Notes under the pieces: generated by a model
The model's input: the letters and a program-made list of their open reading frames with translations, nothing else
The model's database searches: none
Told to the model about the DNA's origin: nothing
Translations under genes and position numbers: made by a program
Assembly: GCA_029976065.1 (NCBI GenBank)
Contig: JARKNV010000003.1
Coordinates: 62,001 to 126,000 of the forward strand
Length of the DNA stretch: 64,000 nt
Reading direction: 5' to 3'
Source of the DNA: Selenomonadales bacterium
GTDB lineage: Bacteria > Bacillota > Negativicutes > Sporomusales > UBA7701
In this document: in pieces, positions 27,158 through 35,538 of the stretch
Layout: each line of letters opens with the position of its first letter
Position numbering within the stretch: the stretch's first letter is position 1

Positions 27158-27170
27158 AGGAGGAAAAGCC

Positions 27171-27524
27171 TTGCAGGCATACTTAATGGCATTCGTCATC
27201 GGCGGCCTGATCTGCGTAATCGGCCAGCTGATCATGGACTTGACCCCGCTCACGCCGGCCCACGTGCTCGTGCTCTTCGTCGTACTGGGCGGCATCATGA
27301 GCGGCCTCGGCCTTTACCAGCCCCTCATCGAAATGGGCGGAGCAGGAGCCACCGTGCCGTTGCCGGGTTTCGGCCACTCCCTGGTCAGCGGCACCCTCGA
27401 AGACATCGACAAATACGGCTTCACCGGCATCTTCAGCGGTGCCCTCAAAGCCACCGCCGCCGGGATTACGGCCGCCGTCGTCTTCGGCTTCCTGGCCGCC
27501 GTCGCCTTCAACCCCAAAGGCTAG
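27171..27524 (+). CDS. spoVAE: Stage V sporulation protein AE (membrane subunit, SpoVAEb type)
   Basis: The 117-residue membrane protein is a paralogue of SpoVAC, with the shared LPGFGHSLVSGTLEDIDKYG motif and hydrophobic helices on both sides. TTG 27171 follows AGGAGG with 7-base spacing; the longer frame from 27135 overlaps spoVAD and lacks a site. Confidence 0.92.
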   Translation: MQAYLMAFVIGGLICVIGQLIMDLTPLTPAHVLVLFVVLGGIMSGLGLYQPLIEMGGAGATVPLPGFGHSLVSGTLEDIDKYGFTGIFSGALKATAAGITAAVVFGFLAAVAFNPKG

Positions 27525-27533
27525 GGCGCGCCG

Positions 27534-27923
27534 ATGCTCACCGTTGATTTCATCGGCTTGTTCATCACCGTCTGCTTCATCGGCCTCCGCTATCCCCACT
27601 GCGTCCTCGGCGCCGCCTTCGTTCACGACCTGGGGGCGATCATCGCCGCCCTCTTCTTCCAAGGACGCATCGACGCGATCGTCGCCGCCGGCGCCTTCGG
27701 CACAGCCGCGGTCAGCGGCGTAAAGGCAGGCGCGCCCGCCATCCTCGTGGCCTTCGGCGGGCCGCTGGCCAACTACCTCGTCGGCGCCAGCCTCGGCGGG
27801 GCGGCCTGGGAAAAAACCGCCCACCTGCTCCACCCCGGGGCGGCGCTCAAACAGCCCTTCGCCGTCGTGAACCTGCGACTGGCCGCCCTATCGGCCCTCG
27901 TAACCATCTGGCAGCTTATCTGA
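27534..27923 (+). CDS. Membrane protein inside the spoVA operon, unknown
   Basis: The 129-residue protein has about four hydrophobic stretches and the segment FGGPLANYLVGASLGG, which recalls but does not prove a site-2 protease-like NPDG region. It starts 10 bases after spoVAE and ends 13 bases before the next gene, so it is in the operon. I do not recognise it from the Bacillus operon. Confidence 0.65.
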   Translation: MLTVDFIGLFITVCFIGLRYPHCVLGAAFVHDLGAIIAALFFQGRIDAIVAAGAFGTAAVSGVKAGAPAILVAFGGPLANYLVGASLGGAAWEKTAHLLHPGAALKQPFAVVNLRLAALSALVTIWQLI

Positions 27924-27936
27924 ATACGGAGTGATG

Positions 27937-28647
27937 ATGCTCATGAGAAGCTCGGGACGGAGGTCCGGCGGCACGTACGAGCGCCGCCGCGACGAAGAAT
28001 ACGGCCGCGACGAAGAAAGCACCAGACCGGGCCGCGGACAGGACGCCGACAGCCTGATAGCCGATATGGCCAAAGGGTTTGTCGAAGCCCAGGCCAAAAT
28101 CACCGGCGCGCCCGCCGGCGGCTCCGATCGGGAAATGCTCGCCCTGCTCGCCAAAATCAGCCGCCAGCTTGACGAACTGAGAAGCGCGCCGGCCGGCGGG
28201 CAGCAATCCCCGGGACAGGAACGGGGGGACAACCCGGCCCAGGAAAGCGCCGAGCAAGAGAAAAGCGGCCAACAGGACGACCTCAGCGCCATTTTCAGCC
28301 GCCTGCTGGCGGCAAACAAATCAGCCGCCGGACCCAAACAGCAAAGCGGCGGCGCCCAGCAGAGCGCGGGGATGCAGAACAGTGCCGGCCAGCAAGGCGG
28401 CGGCTCCCGTCAACAGAGCGGGGGCGGCAGCCAGAGCAGCGGCCAGGCCAACAGCCAGGGCACGGGCGGCGGGCACAGCGTCACCGCCCAGACGGCCGCT
28501 CAGGCGCTTGCCCAGGCCCAGTACGAGCTCGCCAACGAACTGGAGGCAAGTCTGACAAAACTCAAACAAGTCATCAGCGAGAGCGAGAAACTCGCCGACC
28601 GGATAAGCAACCTGCTCGGCCAGGAGAACAGCTCCCGCCAGACATGA
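27937..28647 (+). CDS. Gln/Gly/Ser-rich low-complexity protein inside the spoVA operon
   Basis: The 236-residue product has a charged, Arg/Glu-rich N-terminus, a helix (about 35-65), a long disordered middle rich in Gln, Gly and Ser (about 85-180) and a C-terminal coiled coil (about 185-230). GGAG at 27928-27931 favours ATG 27937, although neighbouring ATGs are possible. The composition resembles spore coat or matrix proteins but no motif identifies it. Confidence 0.6.
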   Translation: MLMRSSGRRSGGTYERRRDEEYGRDEESTRPGRGQDADSLIADMAKGFVEAQAKITGAPAGGSDREMLALLAKISRQLDELRSAPAGGQQSPGQERGDNPAQESAEQEKSGQQDDLSAIFSRLLAANKSAAGPKQQSGGAQQSAGMQNSAGQQGGGSRQQSGGGSQSSGQANSQGTGGGHSVTAQTAAQALAQAQYELANELEASLTKLKQVISESEKLADRISNLLGQENSSRQT

Positions 28648-28657
28648 GGTGAAATTG

Positions 28658-29248
28658 TTGACAGAAAAAGTCAGGGTGATAATCGTCACCGACGGCGACC
28701 GCTGCGCCCAGCAAGTCGTCGAAAATATCGCCGCCGAACTCGGCCTCAGGTGCATATCCGCCTCAGGCGGCAACCCGACGCCGATAAGCGGCCGTGAAAT
28801 CGTGGAACTCGTCAAAACCGTACCCCACGACCCGGTGCTGGTAATGTTCGACGACCGCGGCCGCCGCGACAAAGGCAAGGGCGAAACAGCCATGGAATAC
28901 GTCGCCTCCCATCCCGACATCGAAGTGCTGGGCGCGGTGGCGGTGGCCTCGAACACCACCGGCATCGCCGGCGTCGCCGCCGACGCCTGCGTCAGCGGCG
29001 CGGGAGAGGTCGTAAACAATGCCGTCGACAAATACGGGCAGGAAAAGGTAAACGGCAGCGACAAGGCGATCGTCAACGGCGACACCGTCGACGTCCTCAA
29101 CGACGTCGACGTCCCGGTCATAATCGGCGTCGGCGACATCGGCAAAATGGACAAGGCCGACGACATCCGCCGCGGCGCGCCGGTCACCCGCAAAGCAATC
29201 GAGGAGATCCTGAAACGGAGTGGCGTCAGCAATGCAGGAACAACGTAA
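28658..29248 (+). CDS. spoVAEA: Stage V sporulation protein AE soluble domain (SpoVAEa type)
   Basis: The 196-residue soluble protein has VRVIIVTDGDRCAQQVVENI, ISASGGNPTPISG and MFDDRGRRDKGKGE, which are typical of SpoVAEa. TTG 28658 has AGGTG 6 bases upstream. It overlaps spoVAF by 17 bases. In Bacillus this gene follows spoVAEb directly; here two unknown genes intervene. Confidence 0.88.
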   Translation: MTEKVRVIIVTDGDRCAQQVVENIAAELGLRCISASGGNPTPISGREIVELVKTVPHDPVLVMFDDRGRRDKGKGETAMEYVASHPDIEVLGAVAVASNTTGIAGVAADACVSGAGEVVNNAVDKYGQEKVNGSDKAIVNGDTVDVLNDVDVPVIIGVGDIGKMDKADDIRRGAPVTRKAIEEILKRSGVSNAGTT

Positions 29249-30749
29249 AATCGACGTCGACATCGACAAAAACATCAACTACCTCAAAGACCTCCTCGGG
29301 GTCGGCGAGAGCTACGACATTGTCTTCCGCGAGTTCAAGATCGGCCGTCGCAAGGCGGCCACCTTCTCCATCAACGGCATGACCAACGACATCGTCCTCA
29401 CCAACGTCTACCAGGCCGTAATGACCTGCCACCCCGAAGAACTCAGCATCAACACCCTCAACAAAGTCTTCTACCAGCGGCTGCCCCATTCCCAGGTCAA
29501 GCTGCTCGACAACATGAACGACAGCCTGGTCAGCATGCTGTCGGGCGAAATGCTGCTCTTCATCGAAGGCGAAGAACAGGTCATCGTCATCGACGCCCGG
29601 GCCTACCCGGTCCGGTCGCCGTCCGAATCCAACATCGAAAAAGTCACCAGAGGCTCACGCGACTCCTTCGTCGAAACCATCCCCTTCAACACCGCCCTCA
29701 TCCGCCGCCGCCTCCGCGACGCCAACCTCCGCTTCGAAATCGTCAAAGTCGGCGCCCGCTCCAAAACCGACGTCGCCGTCTGCTACATCAAGGACATCAC
29801 CAACTCCGGCCTGGTCGACACCGTCAAGGAAAGGCTCAACGGCATCAGCATCGACGGCGTGCCCATGGCGGAAAAGGCGATCGAGGAATTCATCACCCGC
29901 GGCAGCAAATGGAACCCCCTGCCCAAAGTCCGCTACACCGAACGCCCCGACGTCGCCGCCGTCCACCTCCTCGAAGGCCACGTCTGCCTCGTCGTCGACA
30001 CCTCGCCCGATATCATCATCCTGCCCACCACCTTCTGGCACCATGTCCAGCACGTCGAAGAATTCCGCCAGAACATGACCGCCGGCACCTTCCTGCGCAT
30101 GGTCCGGCTGGGGGCGGTGCTGCTGTCCCTCCTCCTGCCGCCTCTGTGGCTCGCCTTCGCCCTCCAGCCGCGGCTGCTGCCGGAAACGCTCGCCTTTCTC
30201 GGTCCGCGCGACCCGGGCGTCATCCCCCTCGGCTTCCAGTTCCTGCTGGCCGAATTCGGTGTCGAAATGGTGAGGATGGCCACCGTCCACGTTCCCTCCG
30301 CCCAATCGACCGCCCTCGGTTTCATCGGCGCCTTCATGCTCGGCGAATTCGCCAGCCGCGTCGGCCTGTTCGGCAACGAAGCCATCTTCTACATCGCCGT
30401 CGCCACCGTCGGCACCTTCGCCACCCCCAGCGTCGAACTGGCGATGGCCGTGCGGCTGTTCCGCATCCTCCTCCTGGTGCTGGTTATTATTTTCAAACTG
30501 CCGGGCCTGCTCGGCGGCCTGCTCTTCGTCCTGCTCGTCACCGCTCTAACCAAATCCTTCGGCGTGCCATACCTCTGGCCGGCCATGCCGTTCAACTACA
30601 AAGCCATGAAAGACGTCCTCTTCCGGCTGCCGCTCCCCAATAAGCTGCTCAGACCGGCGGTCCTCAAGCCCAGGGACTCCGACCGCCTTGAGGACAACCG
30701 GCCGGGACGCCAGGGGAGCGGCAAACGGCAAAACAAAGACGAAGAATGA
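29232..30749 (+). CDS. spoVAF: Stage V sporulation protein AF (GerA-A type)
   Basis: SpoVAF is related to the A subunits of germinant receptors and modulates ion/DPA release. The 505 residues have a soluble N-terminal half with RGSRDSFVETIPFNTALIRRR, a GerA signature, and a membrane half of five or six helices with PSAQSTALGFIGAFMLGE. ATG 29232 gives the usual N-terminus (QEQRKIDVDIDKN). Last gene of the operon, followed by a hairpin and repeat copy 2. Confidence 0.94.
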   Translation: MQEQRKIDVDIDKNINYLKDLLGVGESYDIVFREFKIGRRKAATFSINGMTNDIVLTNVYQAVMTCHPEELSINTLNKVFYQRLPHSQVKLLDNMNDSLVSMLSGEMLLFIEGEEQVIVIDARAYPVRSPSESNIEKVTRGSRDSFVETIPFNTALIRRRLRDANLRFEIVKVGARSKTDVAVCYIKDITNSGLVDTVKERLNGISIDGVPMAEKAIEEFITRGSKWNPLPKVRYTERPDVAAVHLLEGHVCLVVDTSPDIIILPTTFWHHVQHVEEFRQNMTAGTFLRMVRLGAVLLSLLLPPLWLAFALQPRLLPETLAFLGPRDPGVIPLGFQFLLAEFGVEMVRMATVHVPSAQSTALGFIGAFMLGEFASRVGLFGNEAIFYIAVATVGTFATPSVELAMAVRLFRILLLVLVIIFKLPGLLGGLLFVLLVTALTKSFGVPYLWPAMPFNYKAMKDVLFRLPLPNKLLRPAVLKPRDSDRLEDNRPGRQGSGKRQNKDEE

Positions 30750-30752
30750 AAT

Positions 30753-30775
30753 AACCCGCCATCGGCGGGTTCTCA
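30753..30775 (+). terminator. Hairpin after spoVAF
   Basis: AACCCGCC (30753-30760) pairs with GGCGGGTT (30764-30771), followed by CTC. The same core recurs at 31028-31047 on the other side of repeat copy 2. Confidence 0.6.
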
Positions 30776-31009
30776 GACTGTCGATAAAGGCCCATCTGCG
30801 GCGTACCCGCAAGGGGCAGGCCACCGTTCTAAAGCGCTGAAGCGCTAAGAACGGCGCACTTGCTTCTCAGAGCGCTTGCTTGCGTACGTCTCAAAGTACG
30901 CGGCGCGGCGCTCGCACCCGTTCGGGTATAAGCGATCACATCAACGCTAAAGCGTTGTGTGTCTGCTTATCCGGTGCGCCTTGCATCTGGACCTTTCTCA
31001 CCAGTCTGA
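30773..31009 (+). repeat. Dispersed 3'-UTR repeat, copy 2 (237 bp)
   Basis: Left arm TCAGACTGTCGATAAAGG and right arm CCTTTCTCACCAGTCTGA are inverted with few mismatches. Family cores CCATCTGCGGCG and GTGCGCCTTGCATCTGG are at the ends. It contains an inner palindrome (CGTTCT...AGAACG around 30825-30855) and an unshared middle with GTACGTCTCAAAGTACG. Confidence 0.9.
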
Positions 31010-31020
31010 CTTTGTCTACA

Positions 31021-31055
31021 AGTGAAAGAACCCGCCACCGGCGGGTTCTTTCACT
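31021..31055. terminator. Long hairpin at the end of the lipoprotein gene
   Basis: Sixteen-base perfect arms (31021-31036 and 31040-31055) with an ACC loop. The stop of the minus-strand lipoprotein lies in the right arm. Reads as a bidirectional terminator between convergent transcripts. Confidence 0.65.
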
Positions 31056-31794
31056 TGCCGCGATAATAATCGCGGATCTTGCCGAGACTCTCGTTCAAAC
31101 TCGTAACCTGCTCCTCGGCCGAACCCTGATTCTCGGCGTTCACCGCATCCTTAAGCTGCTTGACGTGGGCGTGGGTTATAGTCACCTGGCCGAGCACACC
31201 CAACTGCTCCATCGTCGGCTTGGCGTTGTTCCAGGTATCCTCCAGCCCCTTGACCTTAGACGCCGCCTTGCTCCAATTCTTGTCCGCCACGTAAAAACTC
31301 ACGCTGCGGACGGCATTGCCGACGGCGATCAGATCGGCGACGGGCGACAGCTTATACGCCTTGCCGATGTCGCTCACACCGCCCATGAACTTGTTAAGAT
31401 TCTCGTACGAAGCGGTGATCTTCTTATCCGTCACGCTGGCCGCCAGCTTGCCGACCGCCTCGTCGGCGTCCTTGACGCCTTTCTTTTCGCCTACCGTCGC
31501 CTTCGTCTCCTGCCAGACGGCCTGGAGATTATACAGCCCGGCCTCCGCCTGCTGCCAGTTCTCCTTGTTGACCCCTTCGAACACCGTGCCGGCAATCGCC
31601 TCCAGGTCGTAAAGCAGGGCAGGGGCCGAAGTGAACCGTTCCATCACCGGCGGATTAGGCTTGGCATCGCCCGGCTTGCCGGCCGGGCCGATATCCGGCT
31701 TCTGGGCCGGCCCCGCCAGTCCGCAGCCGGTCAGCGCCGTAGCCGCGAGCAGCAAGGCGGCGGTTACGACCGCGATCTTTCGATACTGCCGCAA
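31051..31794 (-). CDS. Secreted lipoprotein, 247 aa, unknown
   Basis: The N-terminus RQYRKIAVVTAALLLAATAL is a lipoprotein signal peptide ending in the lipobox LTGC, so the mature protein starts with a lipidated cysteine. A proline-rich linker follows, then an all-helical domain of repeated amphipathic helices with conserved tryptophans (ENWQQAE, KNWSKAAS) and several lysines. TTG 31794 has AAGGAGG 7 bases upstream; the much longer frame running back over lysA is a shadow. No enzyme motif seen. Confidence 0.8.
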   Translation of the reverse strand: MRQYRKIAVVTAALLLAATALTGCGLAGPAQKPDIGPAGKPGDAKPNPPVMERFTSAPALLYDLEAIAGTVFEGVNKENWQQAEAGLYNLQAVWQETKATVGEKKGVKDADEAVGKLAASVTDKKITASYENLNKFMGGVSDIGKAYKLSPVADLIAVGNAVRSVSFYVADKNWSKAASKVKGLEDTWNNAKPTMEQLGVLGQVTITHAHVKQLKDAVNAENQGSAEEQVTSLNESLGKIRDYYRGK

Positions 31795-31858
31795 AAGCAC
31801 CCCTCCTTCGCGGCTAGTTTGTACACCGTGCGGATACTTTATTCTTCGCCCGGGGATA

Positions 31859-31887
31859 TTGACACCGCCCGGCGTATATACTAAAAT
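31859..31887 (+). promoter_or_regulatory. SigA promoter of the lysine riboswitch-lysA transcript
   Basis: TTGACA (31859-31864), 17-base spacer, TAAAAT (31882-31887). The expected start lies about 25 bases before the riboswitch. Confidence 0.8.
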
Positions 31888-31912
31888 GAAACCAATTAAA
31901 TACCCGTGTTGT

Positions 31913-32085
31913 ATAGAGGCGCGGGCTATTATCAGTACCTGGGGCGAGCTGGCCGAGCGATGAGCCGCAGGGAAAGGAATACCCGCCGAAGCCGATGTTT
32001 TCGGGCAGAAGACGCGGCTGGGCTTGTGGCTGAACAAGCACAAGACTGTCACCCGGCCGTCCCGGCCCGGGTGGAGCGCTATCTC
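31913..32085 (+). ncRNA. Lysine riboswitch (L box)
   Basis: The leader has the L-box blocks in order: AGAGGCGCGGGC...AGTACC at the 5' side, GGGAAAGGAATACCCGCCGAAG in pieces around 31972-31995, GCGGCTGGGCTTGTGGC, ACTGTCACCC, and the closing GGTGGAGCGCTATCTC. These are the conserved helices and junction strands of the lysine aptamer. Lysine binding should favour the terminator at 32116 and lower lysA expression. Confidence 0.93.
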
Positions 32086-32115
32086 ACCGGCAGGATTAGT
32101 CTTTTTGTAGACATG

Positions 32116-32148
32116 CGGTTGTGAGGTAGCTCGCAACCGTTTTTGTAT
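32116..32148 (+). terminator. Regulated terminator of the lysine riboswitch
   Basis: CGGTTGTGAG (32116-32125) pairs with CTCGCAACCG (32130-32139), followed by TTTTTG. It lies between the aptamer and lysA, as expected for an expression platform. Confidence 0.85.
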
Positions 32149-32190
32149 TTTGTATCCGAATTTCCCTAAACACCGAAAGGAGATAAACCC

Positions 32191-33525
32191 ATGAACCTTC
32201 ACGGCACCATGCGCATCAACCAGGCCGGCCACCTGGAAATCGGCGGCTGCGACGCGGTGGACCTGGTCCGCCAGTTCGGCACCCCCCTCTACGTCATGGA
32301 CGAAACCCTGCTGCGCGACAACTGCCGCGCCTATGTCGAATCCTTCCAGAAATACTATCCCGACGCGGAAGTGATATACGCCAGCAAGGTCTTCTCCGCC
32401 ATGGCCATGTGCCGTCTGGTAGCCGAGGAGGACATGGGGCTTGACGTCGTCTCCGGCGGCGAACTGTACACGGCCCTGGCCAGCGGCTTCCCGGCCGGCC
32501 GCATCTACTTCCACGGCAACAACAAATCCCCCGAGGAACTGGAAATGGCTCTCGAAGCCCGCGTCGGCCGCTATGTCGTCGACAACTTCTGCGAAATGGA
32601 ACTCCTCAACGAACTCGCCCGCCAGCGCAAAACCAAAGCCAAAATCCTCATCAGGGTTTCGCCCGGCATCGACGCCCACACCCACCACTACATCAAAACC
32701 GGCATGATCGACTCCAAATTCGGCCTGGCGATCGCCAACGGCCAGGCGCTGCTGGGCATCGAAAAAGCGCTGGGCATGAAAAACCTCGAACTGAAAGGCA
32801 TCCACTGCCACATCGGCTCGCAGATCTTCGACCTCAACTCCTACAAAGAAGCGGCCGCCACCATGATGGCCTTCGTAAAGGAAATCAAAATCAAAACAGG
32901 CTTTCTCTGCGAGGAACTCAACCTCGGCGGCGGCCTGGGCATCTACTACGCCGAAGGCGACGCCCCCCAGCCCATCCCCGAACTAGTCGCCCTCATGACC
33001 AAAACCGTCCGCGAAACAGCGGCCGCCTACGGCCTGCCCCTGCCCAAAATCATCGTCGAGCCCGGCCGGTCGATTGCCGGCGAAGCCGGCGTCACCCTCT
33101 ACACCATCGGCTCCGTCAAAGACATCCCCGGTATCCGCAAATACGTGGCCGTCGACGGCGGCATGACCGACAACCCGCGTCCCGCCCTCTACCAGGCCAA
33201 ATACGAAGCCGCCCTCGCCAACAAAATGAACGTCCCCGGCGAAGAGACCGTCTCCATTGCCGGCAAATGCTGCGAATCCGGCGACATGCTCATCTGGGAC
33301 ATCGAACTTCCCCCCGCCGTCTCCGGCGACATCCTCGCCGTATCCTCCACCGGCGCCTACAACTACTCCATGGCCAGCAACTACAACCGCAACCGCCGCC
33401 CCGCGGTCGTCTTCGCCAGCGGCGGCAAAGCCGAACTCGTCGTCAGGCGGGAAAGCTACGACGACCTCATCCGCAACGATATCGTGCCCGAGAGGATGCA
33501 GCAAAAAATCGCCTGCCTCGCCTAG
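32191..33525 (+). CDS. lysA: Diaminopimelate decarboxylase
   Basis: LysA decarboxylates meso-diaminopimelate to lysine, the last step of lysine synthesis. The 444-residue PLP enzyme has the cofactor lysine in VIYASKVFSA (Lys66), the glycine-rich GGGLGIYY, and the C-terminal GKCCESGDM with the catalytic cysteine. AAAGGAGAT precedes ATG 32191. The lysine riboswitch upstream gives direct end-product control. Confidence 0.97.
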   Translation: MNLHGTMRINQAGHLEIGGCDAVDLVRQFGTPLYVMDETLLRDNCRAYVESFQKYYPDAEVIYASKVFSAMAMCRLVAEEDMGLDVVSGGELYTALASGFPAGRIYFHGNNKSPEELEMALEARVGRYVVDNFCEMELLNELARQRKTKAKILIRVSPGIDAHTHHYIKTGMIDSKFGLAIANGQALLGIEKALGMKNLELKGIHCHIGSQIFDLNSYKEAAATMMAFVKEIKIKTGFLCEELNLGGGLGIYYAEGDAPQPIPELVALMTKTVRETAAAYGLPLPKIIVEPGRSIAGEAGVTLYTIGSVKDIPGIRKYVAVDGGMTDNPRPALYQAKYEAALANKMNVPGEETVSIAGKCCESGDMLIWDIELPPAVSGDILAVSSTGAYNYSMASNYNRNRRPAVVFASGGKAELVVRRESYDDLIRNDIVPERMQQKIACLA

Positions 33526-33528
33526 CCG

Positions 33529-33652
33529 GCTGGCGATAAAGGCCCGTCTGCGGCGCACCCGCAAGGGGCAGGCCGCAGTTCTAGGCGCTGAAGCGCCAAG
33601 AATTGCGCACTTGTTCATCAAAGCGCCTTGCGTCTGGACCGTTCTCACCAGC
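33529..33652 (+). repeat. Dispersed 3'-UTR repeat, copy 3 (short form, 124 bp)
   Basis: Left arm GCTGGCGATAAAGGCCC and right arm GGACCGTTCTCACCAGC are inverted. The inner palindrome CGCTGAAGCG lies near 33587. The end cores read CGTCTGCGGCG and GCGCCTTGCGTCTGG; the A-to-G change occurs at both ends. Begins 3 bases after the lysA stop. Confidence 0.9.
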
Positions 33653-33673
33653 TTTAACCCCTAGCCCTGACAG

Positions 33674-33704
33674 GGACCCGGCCGTAACCGGGTCCTTATA
33701 TTTT
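33674..33704 (+). terminator. Terminator after lysA and repeat copy 3
   Basis: GGACCCGG (33674-33681) pairs with CCGGGTCC (33688-33695), followed by TTATATTTT. Confidence 0.8.
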
Positions 33705-33730
33705 GCATCCGCGGGATTTTCTAGTATAAT
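33703..33730 (+). promoter_or_regulatory. SigA-type promoter before the tRNA nucleotidyltransferase gene
   Basis: TTGCAT (33703-33708), 16-base spacer, TATAAT (33725-33730). It directly follows the lysA terminator and precedes the cca-like gene by 35 bases. Confidence 0.6.
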
Positions 33731-33765
33731 TTAGAAGTGAAGTTTGTAAAGCGGGGTACATTGCC

Positions 33766-34899
33766 ATGACCAACGCCCCTGCCGTCCTGCTCGCCGGGCA
33801 CCCCCGCGCGCCGCTCCTGGCCGCCATCGGCGGCTGCGCCGCCGCCGCCGGCTACCGGACCGCCGCCGTGGGCGGGTTTGTCCGCGACCTTCTTCTGGGC
33901 ATAATAAGCCAGGACATCGACATCGCCGTCGAAGGCGACGCCATCGCCTGCGCCCGTCTCCTCGCCGACCGCCTCGGCGGCGCCGTCGCCAAAACCTCGC
34001 GCTTCGGCACGGCGCTGCTGATGGTGGACAACACCCGCATCGACCTGGCGACAGCCAGAACCGAAAGCTATTCCCGTCCCGGCGCCCTGCCCGAAGTCAG
34101 CCCCGGCACCCTCGCCGACGACCTGTGGCGGCGCGACTTCACCGTCAACGCCATCGCCCTGGAAATCGGCCCCGGCCGTCGCGGGCGGCTGCTCGACCCG
34201 ACCGGGGGGCGGGAGGACCTGGCCGCGAAAATCATCCGCATCCTCCATCCCGGCAGCTTCCGCGACGACCCCACCCGGATGCTCCGCGCCGTCCGCCTCG
34301 CCCACCGCCTGAAATTCACCCTCGACGCCGTTACCGCCGAACGCCTGCGGGAAGCGGTCGCCGGGCGGTGGTGGCAGACCGTCGGCCCGCACCGGCTTGG
34401 CCGGGAACTCAGGCTGCTCTTCAGCGAAAACGACTTGCCGGGCCTCTGCCGCAGCCTCGACGCATGGAACCTGTTTCGGCCCCTCTTCGCCGCCATCCCC
34501 ACCGCGGCGATCCTCACCGCCCTGGGCCGCGTAAACGGCGCGGCGGCTATGTTCGAAAACGGCGGCCTGGCCTTCGACCGGCCGGCGGTCGCGGCCCTTG
34601 TCATCGGCGGCCGTGCGGGCGATCTGCTTGATTCCGGAAACCTCGCCCAGCCTTGGGCCTCCAGGCTGCCGGCTCTCCGCAGCCTGCTAGCGGCGCCCGC
34701 GGAAAATCACCGTCTCGCCGCCGCCCTTCGCGATATTCCGCCGGCGGTGCTTGCCTATCTCTGGATAATGTGCCAAAATGAAGAGGAACGGCTGAGACTC
34801 AAGCCGGCGCTTGACAGCGTCCGCCATACCCGCCCGAACAGAGGCGGCCCGGCGAACCCTGAACGGACTGCGGCCTCACCGTATAAGGAGGATAAATAG
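33766..34899 (+). CDS. cca: tRNA nucleotidyltransferase / poly(A) polymerase family (CCA-adding)
   Basis: Adds CCA to tRNA 3' ends (or poly(A) in relatives). The 377 residues include AVGGFVRDLLLG, the catalytic DIDIAVEGD, RRDFTVNAIAL and DDPTRMLRAVRLAHRL, the full class II head domain, followed by a divergent helical tail. Class II CCA and A-adding enzymes cannot be separated by eye. It overlaps the next gene by one base. Confidence 0.9.
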   Translation: MTNAPAVLLAGHPRAPLLAAIGGCAAAAGYRTAAVGGFVRDLLLGIISQDIDIAVEGDAIACARLLADRLGGAVAKTSRFGTALLMVDNTRIDLATARTESYSRPGALPEVSPGTLADDLWRRDFTVNAIALEIGPGRRGRLLDPTGGREDLAAKIIRILHPGSFRDDPTRMLRAVRLAHRLKFTLDAVTAERLREAVAGRWWQTVGPHRLGRELRLLFSENDLPGLCRSLDAWNLFRPLFAAIPTAAILTALGRVNGAAAMFENGGLAFDRPAVAALVIGGRAGDLLDSGNLAQPWASRLPALRSLLAAPAENHRLAAALRDIPPAVLAYLWIMCQNEEERLRLKPALDSVRHTRPNRGGPANPERTAASPYKEDK

Positions 34900-35525
34900 T
34901 GTTTGGTTTTGGCCCCCACATGATCTTCGCCATCCCCGCCCTGCTCATCGCCCTCACCGTCCACGAATACGCCCACGCCCGCGCCGCCGTCTCCCTCGGC
35001 GATCCCACGCCGCGCTACGCCGGCCGTCTCACCCTTAACCCCATTCCCCATCTCGACCCGCTGGGCCTCATCATGCTGTGGATAGCAAAGTTCGGCTGGG
35101 CAAAACCCGTTCCCATCAACCCCTACAACCTCAGCCACGGTCGCTGGGGTCTCCTGGCCGTCTCGCTCGCCGGCCCGGGCGCCAACGTCCTCACCGCCCT
35201 CATCGTCGCCCTGCTGCACGGAATACTGGTCAAGATGGGCGTAAGAAACTTCGAACTCATGGCCGTTATCGCCCTGACCTACCAGTACAACATCATTCTG
35301 GCCGTTTTCAACCTCATCCCCCTGCCGCCGCTGGACGGCTCCCAGATCGTCTCCAGCCTGCTGCCGGGCCGCCAGGCCGAAATCTTCGACCGCATCGCCC
35401 CCTACAGCCCCTTCATCCTCATGCTCCTTATCATCCTGCCCTTCAACATCATCGGCACGATCACCCGTCCGCTGCAAAACGCCTTGAATACAATCATCTC
35501 TGCGCTCGTCGCGCTAATTCTTTAG
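34899..35525 (+). CDS. Site-2 protease family membrane metalloprotease (M50)
   Basis: The 208-residue membrane protein has the zinc motif HEYAHA near residue 24 and the second M50 motif NLIPLPPLDGS, placing it in the small rhomboid-like FwdE/YwhC-type S2P group common in Firmicutes. GTG 34899 follows AAGGAGG. Substrate unknown; SpoIVFB is a relative but has a different neighbourhood. Confidence 0.9.
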   Translation: MFGFGPHMIFAIPALLIALTVHEYAHARAAVSLGDPTPRYAGRLTLNPIPHLDPLGLIMLWIAKFGWAKPVPINPYNLSHGRWGLLAVSLAGPGANVLTALIVALLHGILVKMGVRNFELMAVIALTYQYNIILAVFNLIPLPPLDGSQIVSSLLPGRQAEIFDRIAPYSPFILMLLIILPFNIIGTITRPLQNALNTIISALVALIL

Positions 35526-35538
35526 GAGGTATCCCCCC

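Noticed and set aside
31795..32811. N-terminal extension of the lipoprotein frame back over the riboswitch and lysA
   Set aside because: The lipoprotein has its own ribosome site and signal peptide at 31794; the extension is antisense to lysA.
35526..35538. T-box leader before trpS
   Set aside because: Only 13 bases separate trpS from the upstream gene, so there is no room for one.
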